A stretch of 64,000 nucleotides of DNA from Moesziomyces globuligerus (taxonomy: Eukaryota; Basidiomycota; Ustilaginomycetes; Ustilaginales; Ustilaginaceae): assembly GCA_030849465.1 (NCBI GenBank), contig JARVLF010000013.1:372001-436000 (forward strand), written 5' to 3'. A program made the position numbers and the translations under genes. Shown one piece after another: positions 41,038 through 50,099 of this stretch. The notes below the pieces were generated by a model, which did not search any database, had not been told where the DNA came from, and saw only the letters and a list, made by a program, of their open reading frames with translations. The stretch's first letter is position 1. Every line of letters starts with the position of its first letter.

Positions 41038-42090
41038 TTAGGGAGCCGCGCCGATCCACGACCAGGTGAGGCCGTCGAGACGACCCTTGGAGAGCGGCGC
41101 GAGCTGCTGGAACGCGCTCTCGGTAAAGTCGAGGTCGCCCCACGCGCATCCATCGCAGCGATCCACCACAGAAACCGTGATCGTCTTGCCGCCGTACGTC
41201 GCAGCGATCTTGTGGCCGCACACCGGGTTGTTGTTCGGGTTGCCCGTACCAAACGAGTCGAAGAGCGAGTGCGAGATTGCTACGATAAAGTCAGATGCTA
41301 CGTTCGTCTTGCCGCATGCGCCCAGCCCGGGAGCATAGTAGGTAGCCTGACCACCAAAGTTGCCCGTGGTAGACGACGACGACGACGACGACGAGGAGGA
41401 GGAAGAGCCCGAAGAAGAACCCGAGCCGGACGACGACGACGAGCCGGAACCACCGTTGCCCTGCGCAGCCTGGTTCTTGCTACCCGTAGCCGCGGCCGCA
41501 GCTGCACCGTTGCTCGAGGGCGTCGCCGACGCACCCGACGTTTCACTCGAGTCCTCCTCGCACTCGACCGAGGCGTCGTCCGTGGAAGCAGCATCGGCGT
41601 TGGAGTTGTTGTTGTTGTTGTTGTTGTTGTCCGACTGCTGCTGCTGCTGGGGCTGCTGCTGCTGCTGCGGGGAGGGAGCAGACGACTGGTCCGACGAGTC
41701 GTTGCCCGACGAAGCCGAAGAGCCGGCATCGGAGTCGGAGCCCGAGGAGGCCGAGCCGGACTTGCCGTTCCAGTACTCGTCGTACGAGGGAGGCGTCTTG
41801 CCGCTCGCGAGCGCGGCGATGGCAGCCTGCTGCCACTCTGCGTTCTTGGCGTGGAAGTCGTCGTCCCACTGCTTGAGCGCCGCCGCCTGCGCGAGCTGCT
41901 CTGGCGTCTGCCTCTTCTGCACCATCCTGCCCTCGCTCACGTCGACCGAGCGACGAGCAGGACGCTGCCTGATCACCGACGCGTGACGGCGCACCGCAGC
42001 GTTGTGGCTGATGGTGGGCTGGGCGGCCTGCGCCACAGTCAGCAAGGAGAGCGCCGCAAGGGCGAGCAGAAGGGTCTTGGCGCAAAACAT
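41038..42090 (-). CDS. Secreted double-psi beta-barrel (RlpA/expansin-like) protein
   Basis: Predicted extracellular or cell-wall protein, 350 residues, no intron. The signal peptide is clear (KTLLLALAALSLLTVAQA, residues about 5-22). Dibasic sites (RPARR|SVDV and MVQKR|QTPE at about 43-62) fit Kex2 processing. Residues 75-240 are a low-complexity spacer with poly-Gln, poly-Asn and long Ser/Gly runs. The last 105 residues form a DPBB domain: GQATYYAPGLGACGKTN, then NNNPVCGHKIAATYGGKTIT, VSVVDRCDGCAWGDLDFTES and a final TWSWIG. The Asp of VVDRC, conserved in this family, is present. Such proteins bind or loosen wall polysaccharides or act as protease inhibitors; which applies here is unknown. 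A start four codons upstream (42102) is possible. Confidence 0.8.
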   Translation of the reverse strand: MFCAKTLLLALAALSLLTVAQAAQPTISHNAAVRRHASVIRQRPARRSVDVSEGRMVQKRQTPEQLAQAAALKQWDDDFHAKNAEWQQAAIAALASGKTPPSYDEYWNGKSGSASSGSDSDAGSSASSGNDSSDQSSAPSPQQQQQPQQQQQSDNNNNNNNNSNADAASTDDASVECEEDSSETSGASATPSSNGAAAAAATGSKNQAAQGNGGSGSSSSSGSGSSSGSSSSSSSSSSSSTTGNFGGQATYYAPGLGACGKTNVASDFIVAISHSLFDSFGTGNPNNNPVCGHKIAATYGGKTITVSVVDRCDGCAWGDLDFTESAFQQLAPLSKGRLDGLTWSWIGAAP

Positions 42091-43508
42091 AGTGTCGAGC
42101 AAAGACGGAAAAATGGTATAGAAAGGCTCGAGAATGGAAGTGTATGTCCGGGACTTTTGGAGGGAGAGGGCTGAGAGGGGGAGATGTCGAAACCGGCGCG
42201 ATCAACGCTGCTGGAACGATAAGTATGAGGGGGGAGGGGGAAGGGAAGCCGAAAGGAAGGAAAGTGGGTGGGAGCGTGGAGATGAGGGGATGGAGTAGGA
42301 ATGGAGGGAAGAGATGGGGGTTGACGAAGAAACGAGAGTGTATATCTATGGGCTGGATGAGAAGGACAAAGGTCGAGCCAAGAAGGGCCCAACGTCAAAG
42401 CTGCCGTCAGGCCTGTCAAAAGACGTCGAACCTCTGGCTCGGTACGGAAGCCAGCAGACAAGCAGACAAGCAGCGACAAGCGACAAGCGAGGAAAGCCAG
42501 CGCGCGCGCGCGCTTGCTTGGCTCGCGTGCGCAGATCACAGAATCGCGCTTTGACACTCCGAGAGTGCATGACCCGAGCCAGCCTGCAAAGGTCCGATCT
42601 CTTTGACCCAGACAAAGGCGGCCGCAGCGTCGTTTCTACTCGTCCGATGCACAGCGCTGGCAAGACGGAGCTGAGTTTGGCTCTTCGACAGCTCCGAGCT
42701 TGGCGGCTTCGCGAGGCGCTGCTAGAGCTGCAGAGGTGCAGCTCGGTGCATCCGAGCGGGTCGGCCCCCCATCGCCGAGTCGTGCAAAAGGCGAGCCTGC
42801 AAAGCTTTGTCCGCACATCCACGCGTCCCCCCCTTTTTTTCCTGCCAGCGAGCCAACGCCGCACCCGCGTCTGCAGCCAAGACACCCCAGCTACAGTTTA
42901 GCCTGCACCCAGCCTCCGCGACAACCACCGCAAAGCCCTCTTCGCTCTTGCCTCTGCTCGCGTCAGGCCATGCAACACGACTCTAGCCACTCCATGTGAT
43001 CTGCCTACTCGTCATGTTGAAAGGGGAGGAGGAATGCTCCTGGAGCTCGGTGCTTGCTTCCCAGGCTGCGGGCGGACCCAAGTTGCGTCCGCCAGCAAGT
43101 CCTGCGGCACCGGCGGGCTCGATCGGGAAGACGAGGCGGATGTGCAAGGGGTGGAATGCGGGCCACCCTTCGGCCGCGGGTTCTGCGACATGTTACGCTC
43201 GTGTCATTCCACAAAGCTACATCCTAGAATCTCGGGCTGGTGACGTTGTGTCCTCCGAGATCCGGAGGTTGAAAGTGGATTTTTGGAGACGACCCTGAGG
43301 TCTCCGCTGGCCCTCTCTTTCTCTTTGGAGGTTTTTTCCTTGCGGACCTTCCGAAAATTTTGAAAAAGCCCAGCGCAGCGCCAAAGCCGCTCTCCACCCA
43401 AGCAGCCAACTCAGCCAGCGTCGCCTGGCATCAGCCAAGGTCACAGCATCGCAGCCTTGCCTTCATACCATCAGCCGCGAATCCCTCCGTCGCATCACCA
43501 CATACACC
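42091..43508. promoter_or_regulatory. 1.4-kb divergent region, DPBB gene / MAK21
   Basis: Both genes start here and read outward. It contains a short CAGACAAG/CGACAAG tandem repeat at about 42452-42490, a CG-dinucleotide run (GCGCGCGCGCGC) near 42500, and a pyrimidine-rich leader before the MAK21 ATG (context CACCATGGCG). No gene is supported. Confidence 0.45.
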
Positions 43509-46444
43509 ATGGCGAGGGACTTCCGACCCAAGGCTGCGCGATCCGGCGCCGGCCGTCCGTCCAACGACACCCACGCCACGCCCAAATCCACCCCCGCCAA
43601 GTCCGCAGCCACCAGCTCGCCCGCCCCGGCCAAGTCGACCCCAACCCCCAAGGCCAAGGCATCTACACCCAAGAAGGGCAAGCAGGCGTACGACTCGGAC
43701 GACAGCGCGGACGAGGAGACGCTGCTGCGCGAGATCGAGAGCTTCGGCGGCTCGCGCGCCGACCTCGAGCTCATCTCCAAGGCCAACGGCAAGAACAAGT
43801 CCGAGGCGCCCCTCGACGAGGCCGCCTTCTCGGGCGAGGTCGCCGCCTTCCTCAAGCAGCTTCAGTCCGACCCGAATTCGAGCGAGCCGGTCGCAGCCGC
43901 AGTCGCAGCGCCGGGCAAGAAATCCAAGGATTCCAAGACCGCCAAGCCAGAGACCAAGAAGCCGGCCGCGCCCGAACCCGCAGCAGACAAGCCAAAGTCA
44001 GCCAAGGACAAGGCCAATGCCAAGGACAGCAAGAAGCAAGCCGAGACCAAGGCGCAGAAGCCACAGCAGCAGAAACAGCAGCAGCAGCCGGCGGCGGGCA
44101 CGGAGAGTGCCACGGCGCAGCGCATGGGCAAGGGCAAGAAGATGGTCTTTGACGACGACGGTGTGGGCAAGGAGACCAAGCACAAGCCGTCGCACGCGGC
44201 GCGCGGACCGTTGCGACTCGAGGCTGTGCCGCAGTGGATGACGCAGCCTCTGCCCAAGCTCGCGGCGAGCGACAAGGCCGGCGATGCGCTGACGCACGAT
44301 CGGATCGCGCAGCTGCTCGAGCTGGGCGCCGAGCTGCTGCGGCAGGAGGCGCGCGCGTACGACGAGCTGACGAGCAGCGAGACGTCGCTCAACCGCGCCG
44401 GCGGTAGCATCGGCACGCTCACCGCCTCGGACGCGCAGTTTGTCCGCTCGCTCCTCTCGTCCGACGGCGGCGGCACGCTCTCGGATCGCATCTCGGCGCT
44501 GACGCTGCTGGTGCAGAGCAGCCCTGTGCACAACGTCAAGCACATGGACGCGCTGCTCGCCATGACGCGCAAGAAGAACCGCGAGGAGGCGAGCCGCGCC
44601 ACGCGCGCACTCGCCGATTGGCTCGCCAGTCCCGGCGGACTCGGCGCGCGCAAGCTGCGTTACTTCCGAGACCAGCCTCTGCTCCCGGCGGCGGCGGCGG
44701 CATTGGCTTCGGCCGACGTGGCGGCCGCCGAGGCGGCCAAGTCGCACGTACTGCTGTGGACGTTCGAAGACCAGCTCAAGAAGTTCTACTTCCAGTTCCT
44801 CCAGGCGCTCGAGGCGCAGTCGCACGACACGATCGCACATACGCGCAAGCAGGCCACCACGCAGATCTTCCTCCTCCTCCGCGACACGCCCGAACAGGAA
44901 CAGAACCTGCTCCGCCTGCTCGTCAACAAGCTCGGCGATCCCGAACGCAGCGTCGCCTCCAAGACGAGCAACCACCTCCTCGAGCTCCTCACCGCCCATC
45001 CCGCCATGAAGCTCATCGTCGTCCGCGAGATCGCCAACCTCATCCTCCGCCCCACGGCCGCCGTCGCCAGCGGCGGTGGCGGCGCCGACGAGGCCGAGGG
45101 CGAGAGGCAGAGCAGCAACCACAGCACGCACGCGCGCTACTACGGCCTGCTGACGCTCAACCAGACGGTGCTGACCGCGCGCGACGAGGCGACGGCCAAC
45201 CACCTCATCCTGCTCTACTTTGAGCTCTTCCAGGCCATCCTCCACCAGAATGCGGCGCGAGAGGCCAACGGCACCCTCGACGCCGACGAGGCCGCCGACG
45301 AGCCCAAAAAGAAGGACAAGAAGCGCTGGAAGGACCAGCCGCGCAAGGGCAAGGGCAAGGGCAAGGGCAAGGCTGGCAAGGGCAAGGCGGGCAAGGCGGT
45401 GTCGGCCAAGGTGGAGGAGCCCAAGCTGGTCAAGGATGGCGAGTCAAAGATGGTGGTTGCGATCCTGACGGGCGTGCGACGCGCGTTTCCGTTTGCCAAG
45501 ATCGAGGCGGGCGTGTTTGAGAAGCACGTCGACACGCTCTTCAAGATCCTGCACACCGGTTCGTTCAACATGAGCGTGCAGGCGCTGCAGCTGATTTTCC
45601 AGCTGACGATTGCGAATCCGCATGCCGAGTCGTCGACGCTGCTGACGTCCGGTGCGATCGGCGATCGATTCTACCGCGTGCTCTACGACTCGCTGCTCGA
45701 TCCGCGCTTGGCGGCGTCGAGCAAGCAGGCCATGTATCTCAACCTCGTCTTCCAGGCGCTCAAGGCGGATGTCGAGGGCGAGCGCGTAAAGGCGTTTGTC
45801 AAGCGTCTCTGCCAGATACTCAGCCTGCATCAGCCTTCGTTCATCTGCGGATGTCTGCATCTGCTCGGCGAGCTCTTCCGCCGCACGCCGGGGCTGCGCG
45901 CCATGCTCACCGAACCCGAAGACGAGGGCGAAGAACACTTCCGCGACGTCGACTCGGATTCGGAATCGCCTGCCGCCGCTGCCGCGGGTGGTGATGGGAA
46001 GGGGAGGGAGATGAGGTATGATGGGCGGAAACGGGAGCCGCGGTATGCGCATGCGGGTGCTACGTGTCTGTGGGAAGTGGTTCCTCTGGTGTCGCATTTC
46101 CATCCTTCGGTCTCTGTGCATGCGATGCAGCTGCTCGAGGGGAGCGCCATCACGACCAATGCCGATCTGAGCCTCAACACGCTCGCGCACTTCCTGGATC
46201 GGTTCGTGTACCGCAATCCGAAGCAGAAGGCGGGGTTGCGAGGAGCGAGCGCGATGCAGCCCTCGACGCAGCTCGGTGGCGGCGTGACGCGCTCGCGTAC
46301 GCACGCGCTGCACGAGGACGAGTTTGTCAACACCGAGGCCTTCTGGAAGCGCCGCGTCGAGTCGGTCCCCGCAGACCAGCTCTTCTTCCACCGCTTCTTT
46401 AACCTCAAGGCGAAACAGCCCAGCTCGTCGCATGCCCAGCGCAA

Positions 46445-46486
<42 letters not shown>

Positions 46487-47117
46487 TGCGCTCGTGGGCT
46501 CGGCCGACGAACGTAGGCACGAGGTGGAGAGCGAGGCTAGTTTGGATAGCGACGACGATCCGGACGAGCGCGAGATCTGGAAGGCCATGAAGGCTACCAT
46601 GCCCGGTAAGGCCGAACTCGACGGTCTGGACGATAGCGACGACGACGACGACGATGCGCAGTTTGACTACGTCGATTCCGACGATCCCGACGATCCCGAT
46701 TCCGATGCGCTTCCTCCCGCTGACGACGACGAGGACGAGGAGCAGAGTGACGATGATGGACCCAACGTCATCCCCGGCATGTTTTCGGACGAGAGCGACG
46801 ACGAACCCACCACCCCTGCCGTTGCAGCCGTCAAGAAGCGCAAAGGCACCAAGGCGGTGCAGGCGGTTGGAGCGGAAGGCGGAGATTGGGACGACGACTC
46901 GAGCGAAGGCGGCGACGTGTTTGACGAGGACGACGACGATCTGCTGCCCTTCACCGACTTTGATGCGGGTCGGAAGCGTGGGCTTGGCGACGACGGGGAG
47001 GCGGGGTCGGGGCGCAAGGGGGACAAGAAGCGTCGGAAGAAGGCGATGCAGAACCTGCCGACTTTCGCCTCGGCCGACGACTATGCGCATCTCCTTGGCG
47101 CCGACGACGAAGAGTAG
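43509..47117 (+). CDS. MAK21: Ribosome biogenesis protein Mak21/Noc1 (CBF/CEBPZ family)
   Basis: Nucleolar factor for early 60S subunit assembly and export, working with Noc2. Intronless, 1202 residues. The N-terminus (1-230) is Lys/Ala-rich and disordered. The HEAT-like core begins at about 235 and includes RKLRYFRDQPLLP, DQLKKFYFQFLQALEAQSHD and IFLLLRDTPEQEQNLLRLLV. A Lys/Gly-rich insert (KGKGKGKGKAGKGKAGK) lies near 610. The CBF domain is seen from LQLIFQLTIANPHA to VSVHAMQLLEGSAITTNADL and FLDRFVYRNPKQK (about 690-915). The C-terminal 220 residues are highly acidic with Asp runs, ending in the typical basic patch KKRRKKAMQNLPTFASADDY. Length and order match the family. Confidence 0.92.
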
Positions 47118-47245
47118 CTCCCCCCTTCCACACCTCCAAGTTGTTTGCGGTGCAATTCGAACGTTTTTCTACGTGGACAGCGTTTGAGTGTCACAGTGTG
47201 AGTAGGAGGGGGTTTCGGCAATGTATGTTTTTAGCCGCTCGGGGC

Positions 47246-47322
47246 GGGGGGGGGGGGGGGGTGATTGGAATTTGAATGCCGTTGGGTTTTTTAGGCGCGC
47301 GCACACGCGCAGGGGGGGGGGG
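47246..47322. repeat. Two G homopolymer runs in the MAK21/PGP1 spacer
   Basis: G runs of about 16 bases (47246-47261) and about 12 bases (near 47311) lie in the 260-bp space between MAK21 and the peptidase gene. They could form G-quadruplexes and are prone to sequencing and replication slippage. Confidence 0.6.
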
Positions 47323-47377
47323 GATGCATGGACCACTTTTCCCTCCATCATCTCTTCGACTCTTTAGGTGGGGCAAC

Positions 47378-48238
47378 ATGGTGGAAGAGGTAGTGCAGGA
47401 TGTGGCGAGGGGTGACGAGGTGAATGTGCTCATCACTGGGTTTGGACCGTTCATGTCCATAGCCACCAATCCGTCCTGGCTAGCCGTTCGACCGCTTCAT
47501 AACCTTCGTCTCCCCCTCTCCTCGGTCGGTATGCAAGGTGGGGAGGGTGTGGTTAGGATTCAGGTGTTGGAGATGGCAGTGCATTACGGAGCAGTGCTGG
47601 ACCTTATTCCACGTCTCCACGGACAAACACCTCGCGGCGAGGTAGATCAGGTGTGGTACGATGCACGTCTGGGCGCTTTTGGAGGACGAGCTGATGCGAC
47701 CTATCCGCGTGGATATCCACTGGAAGTTCCTGGGGGTGGATGGGATGTGGTTGTGCACGTAGGGGTGGGACGTGGAGGAACGATTCGGTGCGAGACGCAA
47801 GCTCACAAGACGGGTTACGGTAAACCCGACACGAACGGTTCATTCGCACCACTCGTCGAACCACCCCCCCGTCACGCCGTCCTGGCTAGGTATCTCGATC
47901 CGAACGGTCAGGTACGCGGATTCGACTCTCGATACGACGACTTCGACGAGATCGAACAGACGACCATCAACGTTGCCCGCTTGATCAAGGCGATGGCAGA
48001 GCGAGGTTGGGCGGGCGTGGTGGAGCAGAGTTTCGACCCGGGTCGGTATCTATGCGACTTTAGCTTCTACGCTTCGCTCTGCCATGCCAAACTCTGCCCA
48101 GGGAGACCAGACGTACTCTTCGTACACGTACCCCCTCAAGACGACGGCCCAGGCGTACAAAAGTGCACCCAGGCCATCACCGATATCGCCTGCTACCTCG
48201 CCAAGCAAAGAGTCGAAGCCTCCCAACCGCCGGTGTAA
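47378..48238 (+). CDS. Pyroglutamyl peptidase I (peptidase family C15)
   Basis: Cytosolic cysteine peptidase that removes N-terminal pyroglutamate from peptides. 286 residues, no intron in the called frame. The N-terminal family motif VLITGFGPF is present with TNPSW following. The catalytic Glu lies in GGTIRCETQAHKTGYGKPD, the Cys in SFDPGRYLCDFSFYASL and the His in VLFVHVPPQD; all three match the eukaryotic C15 pattern. It is longer than the usual 210-220 residues because of an insert between the N-terminal motif and the Glu region. The sequence CTCTTTAG just before the ATG resembles a 3' splice site, so an upstream non-coding or coding exon is possible. Confidence 0.85.
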   Translation: MVEEVVQDVARGDEVNVLITGFGPFMSIATNPSWLAVRPLHNLRLPLSSVGMQGGEGVVRIQVLEMAVHYGAVLDLIPRLHGQTPRGEVDQVWYDARLGAFGGRADATYPRGYPLEVPGGGWDVVVHVGVGRGGTIRCETQAHKTGYGKPDTNGSFAPLVEPPPRHAVLARYLDPNGQVRGFDSRYDDFDEIEQTTINVARLIKAMAERGWAGVVEQSFDPGRYLCDFSFYASLCHAKLCPGRPDVLFVHVPPQDDGPGVQKCTQAITDIACYLAKQRVEASQPPV

Positions 48239-48690
48239 TATCCTCCCTACCATACCTACCAAAGACTCTTGTAAACCCTCCCAACGCCCCGCACAGCTAG
48301 CATGTTACAGCCAAGGTATCGTAACGAGCAAAACGATCCACTGCTGCGTGACGCCCAATCCCGGAGCTCCGAGAGCTCCGAGGTCTGAGTTGTCCGAGAT
48401 GTCTCAAGTTGTGTGAGTGCGTTCCGAGTCGTGTGTGTGTGGGTGGGCAAGTGGTTTTGGGTCGGATGTTACCGCTGTCGGCCAAGCCGAAATTGTGGTG
48501 AGCCTGGGGATGCGAAGCTCAGAGTGCATCGCGCATGCAGCGCCCGCCCCTTTTTTCCCGCTTGGCATCTCCCTGGCCACGCTTGACATCGGACCTCAAC
48601 AACTAGACCACTTGCCACCTTGGCTTTCTCGGCGTCACCTTCGGACGCATCGACTCGTCAATCCCGACCCCAGGGATCGCAGGGATCAGC
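48239..48690. other. Spacer between peptidase and membrane-protein genes
   Basis: 452 bp, tandem orientation. Contains the peptidase 3' end and the promoter of the next gene. A GAGCTCCGAGAGCTCCGAG short repeat lies near 48363-48381; otherwise nothing recognised. Confidence 0.35.
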
Positions 48691-49833
48691 ATGGTGGTGG
48701 CGCCGGCTTCCGATCGGTCACGATCCGACACCACCACCGCACCTACCGCACCTACCGCACCTACCGCACCTACCGCACCAACCGGAGGCAATGCAGCGTC
48801 AACATCGGCCCGACCGACACAGGCTCAGGTTCGGAGAGCGAGACCAGTCACTGCAGCACCAAGCTCGTCAGCCGCTTCGAGTGCTTCGAGTGCTTCGAGT
48901 GCTTCGAGTGGTCGAAGGGCGAGTGTGGTGGATGCAGGAGTGTATCGGTATTCCCTAGCCGTGGGATCCGTGTCGCGCTTTCCGCCCGCCTCGACCGCCG
49001 ATGCGAGCGGCAGCGGCGCACACGCCATCCTCGCCTCGCAATCGCAGCAACCTCCGCAGAGCACCTCTCGAACAACCTCGCGGGGCACCTCGCGGACCGC
49101 CTCTCGGACGAGTTCGCGCGTGGCTTCGCCCGAGAGATCACGACGAAGCAGCATGACGATCACTGCGGCCAATGCTATGGATCCTAGTCGTGCCTCGATC
49201 TCCTCATCCTCCTCCCGCTCCTCAAGATACATGGCCGAAGAGCTAGCACCGCAACGACGACCTAGGCATTTGACGTTACCTTCCGATCCACTAGCTCCCG
49301 GACCTTGGTCTCAAGCTACAAGCGAGGAGAGACGCAATAGCAAGATCATGACCACCTTCCCCTTCCCCCACCCCACAACCTCGAACCACCCCACGGGAGG
49401 AGGTTCTCAGAGCTCGAAATCCTGGTCGGCGAGATGGCAGGGTCTATTGACCGTGATCTTTGCAGGACCTCACGAACGTCAACTACTAAGAGAGGAGTCT
49501 AGAGACGACGAGGTAGCACAACACATTATCCACAATATCGCCACCCGCAACTCCAACTACGGCACAATATCTTTGCCTCAGGATCGAGAGGATCCGTATG
49601 GATATAGAGCTCTTGCAGGTCCAGCGTTGTTGCCGAATTACACGGCTCACATCGTAGCAAGACGAAGAGACAGAAGGAGACAACGCGCACGAGCTAGATT
49701 CCAATGCATGGCCCTTTGGACCATCTACACCGTCTCCCTCCTCCTGCTCATCATCATAGCCACCCTCGTCTTTAGCTTCTACTTTCCAGACAAACTCGAC
49801 ATCCCCCACCTCTCACCCTCTCTAGTCGCTTAA
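48691..49833 (+). CDS. Hypothetical tail-anchored-like membrane protein with Thr-Ala-Pro repeats
   Basis: 380 residues, no family recognised. Residues 1-250 are disordered. They include about five Thr-Ala-Pro triplets encoded by a 9-bp DNA repeat (48735-48783), an Ala-Ser-Ser repeat encoded by GCTTCGAGT units (48873-48910), and many Thr-Ser-Arg triplets. A more ordered segment follows (WSARWQGLLTVIFAGPHERQ, then EVAQHIIHNIATRNSNYGTI), then a strongly basic Arg-rich patch. A single hydrophobic helix near residues 342-365 (YTVSLLLLIIIATLVFSFYF) is followed by a 15-residue tail. The basic patch before the helix predicts the N-terminus in the cytosol. No better upstream start was found in frame. 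Confidence 0.6.
   Translation: MVVAPASDRSRSDTTTAPTAPTAPTAPTAPTGGNAASTSARPTQAQVRRARPVTAAPSSSAASSASSASSASSGRRASVVDAGVYRYSLAVGSVSRFPPASTADASGSGAHAILASQSQQPPQSTSRTTSRGTSRTASRTSSRVASPERSRRSSMTITAANAMDPSRASISSSSSRSSRYMAEELAPQRRPRHLTLPSDPLAPGPWSQATSEERRNSKIMTTFPFPHPTTSNHPTGGGSQSSKSWSARWQGLLTVIFAGPHERQLLREESRDDEVAQHIIHNIATRNSNYGTISLPQDREDPYGYRALAGPALLPNYTAHIVARRRDRRRQRARARFQCMALWTIYTVSLLLLIIIATLVFSFYFPDKLDIPHLSPSLVA
48735..48783 (+). repeat. 9-bp coding minisatellite (ACCGCACCT)
   Basis: About five near-perfect ACCGCACCT units, each adding Thr-Ala-Pro to the protein. In-frame length changes would be tolerated, so this is a likely length polymorphism. Confidence 0.75.
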
Positions 49834-50099
49834 TCCTCACACACACCCCGCAAATATCAGACGAGTTAGAACCTGGTCGAGTCCTCCATCCCCCAGTCCC
49901 AACCTTGACAGAATCCTCTCTGGCGTGAGCTTACCCCCCCCCCCCCCCGACTACGAGCCACCACATCTCACAAACGCATCCTCGTTCACACGCATCCAAA
50001 CCCCCGGTGTCAGACCCATCATCGCTCCACACAGTGTACATTGCCTCAACCGTCTCGCGTCTGCACATGTGACAGTCCTGAGGAGAGAAGCGGAGGCGG
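49834..50099. other. Convergent spacer with C homopolymer
   Basis: 266 bp between two convergent genes. Includes a C run of about 15 bases at 49934-49948, one of several G/C homopolymers in the window. No gene. Confidence 0.45.
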
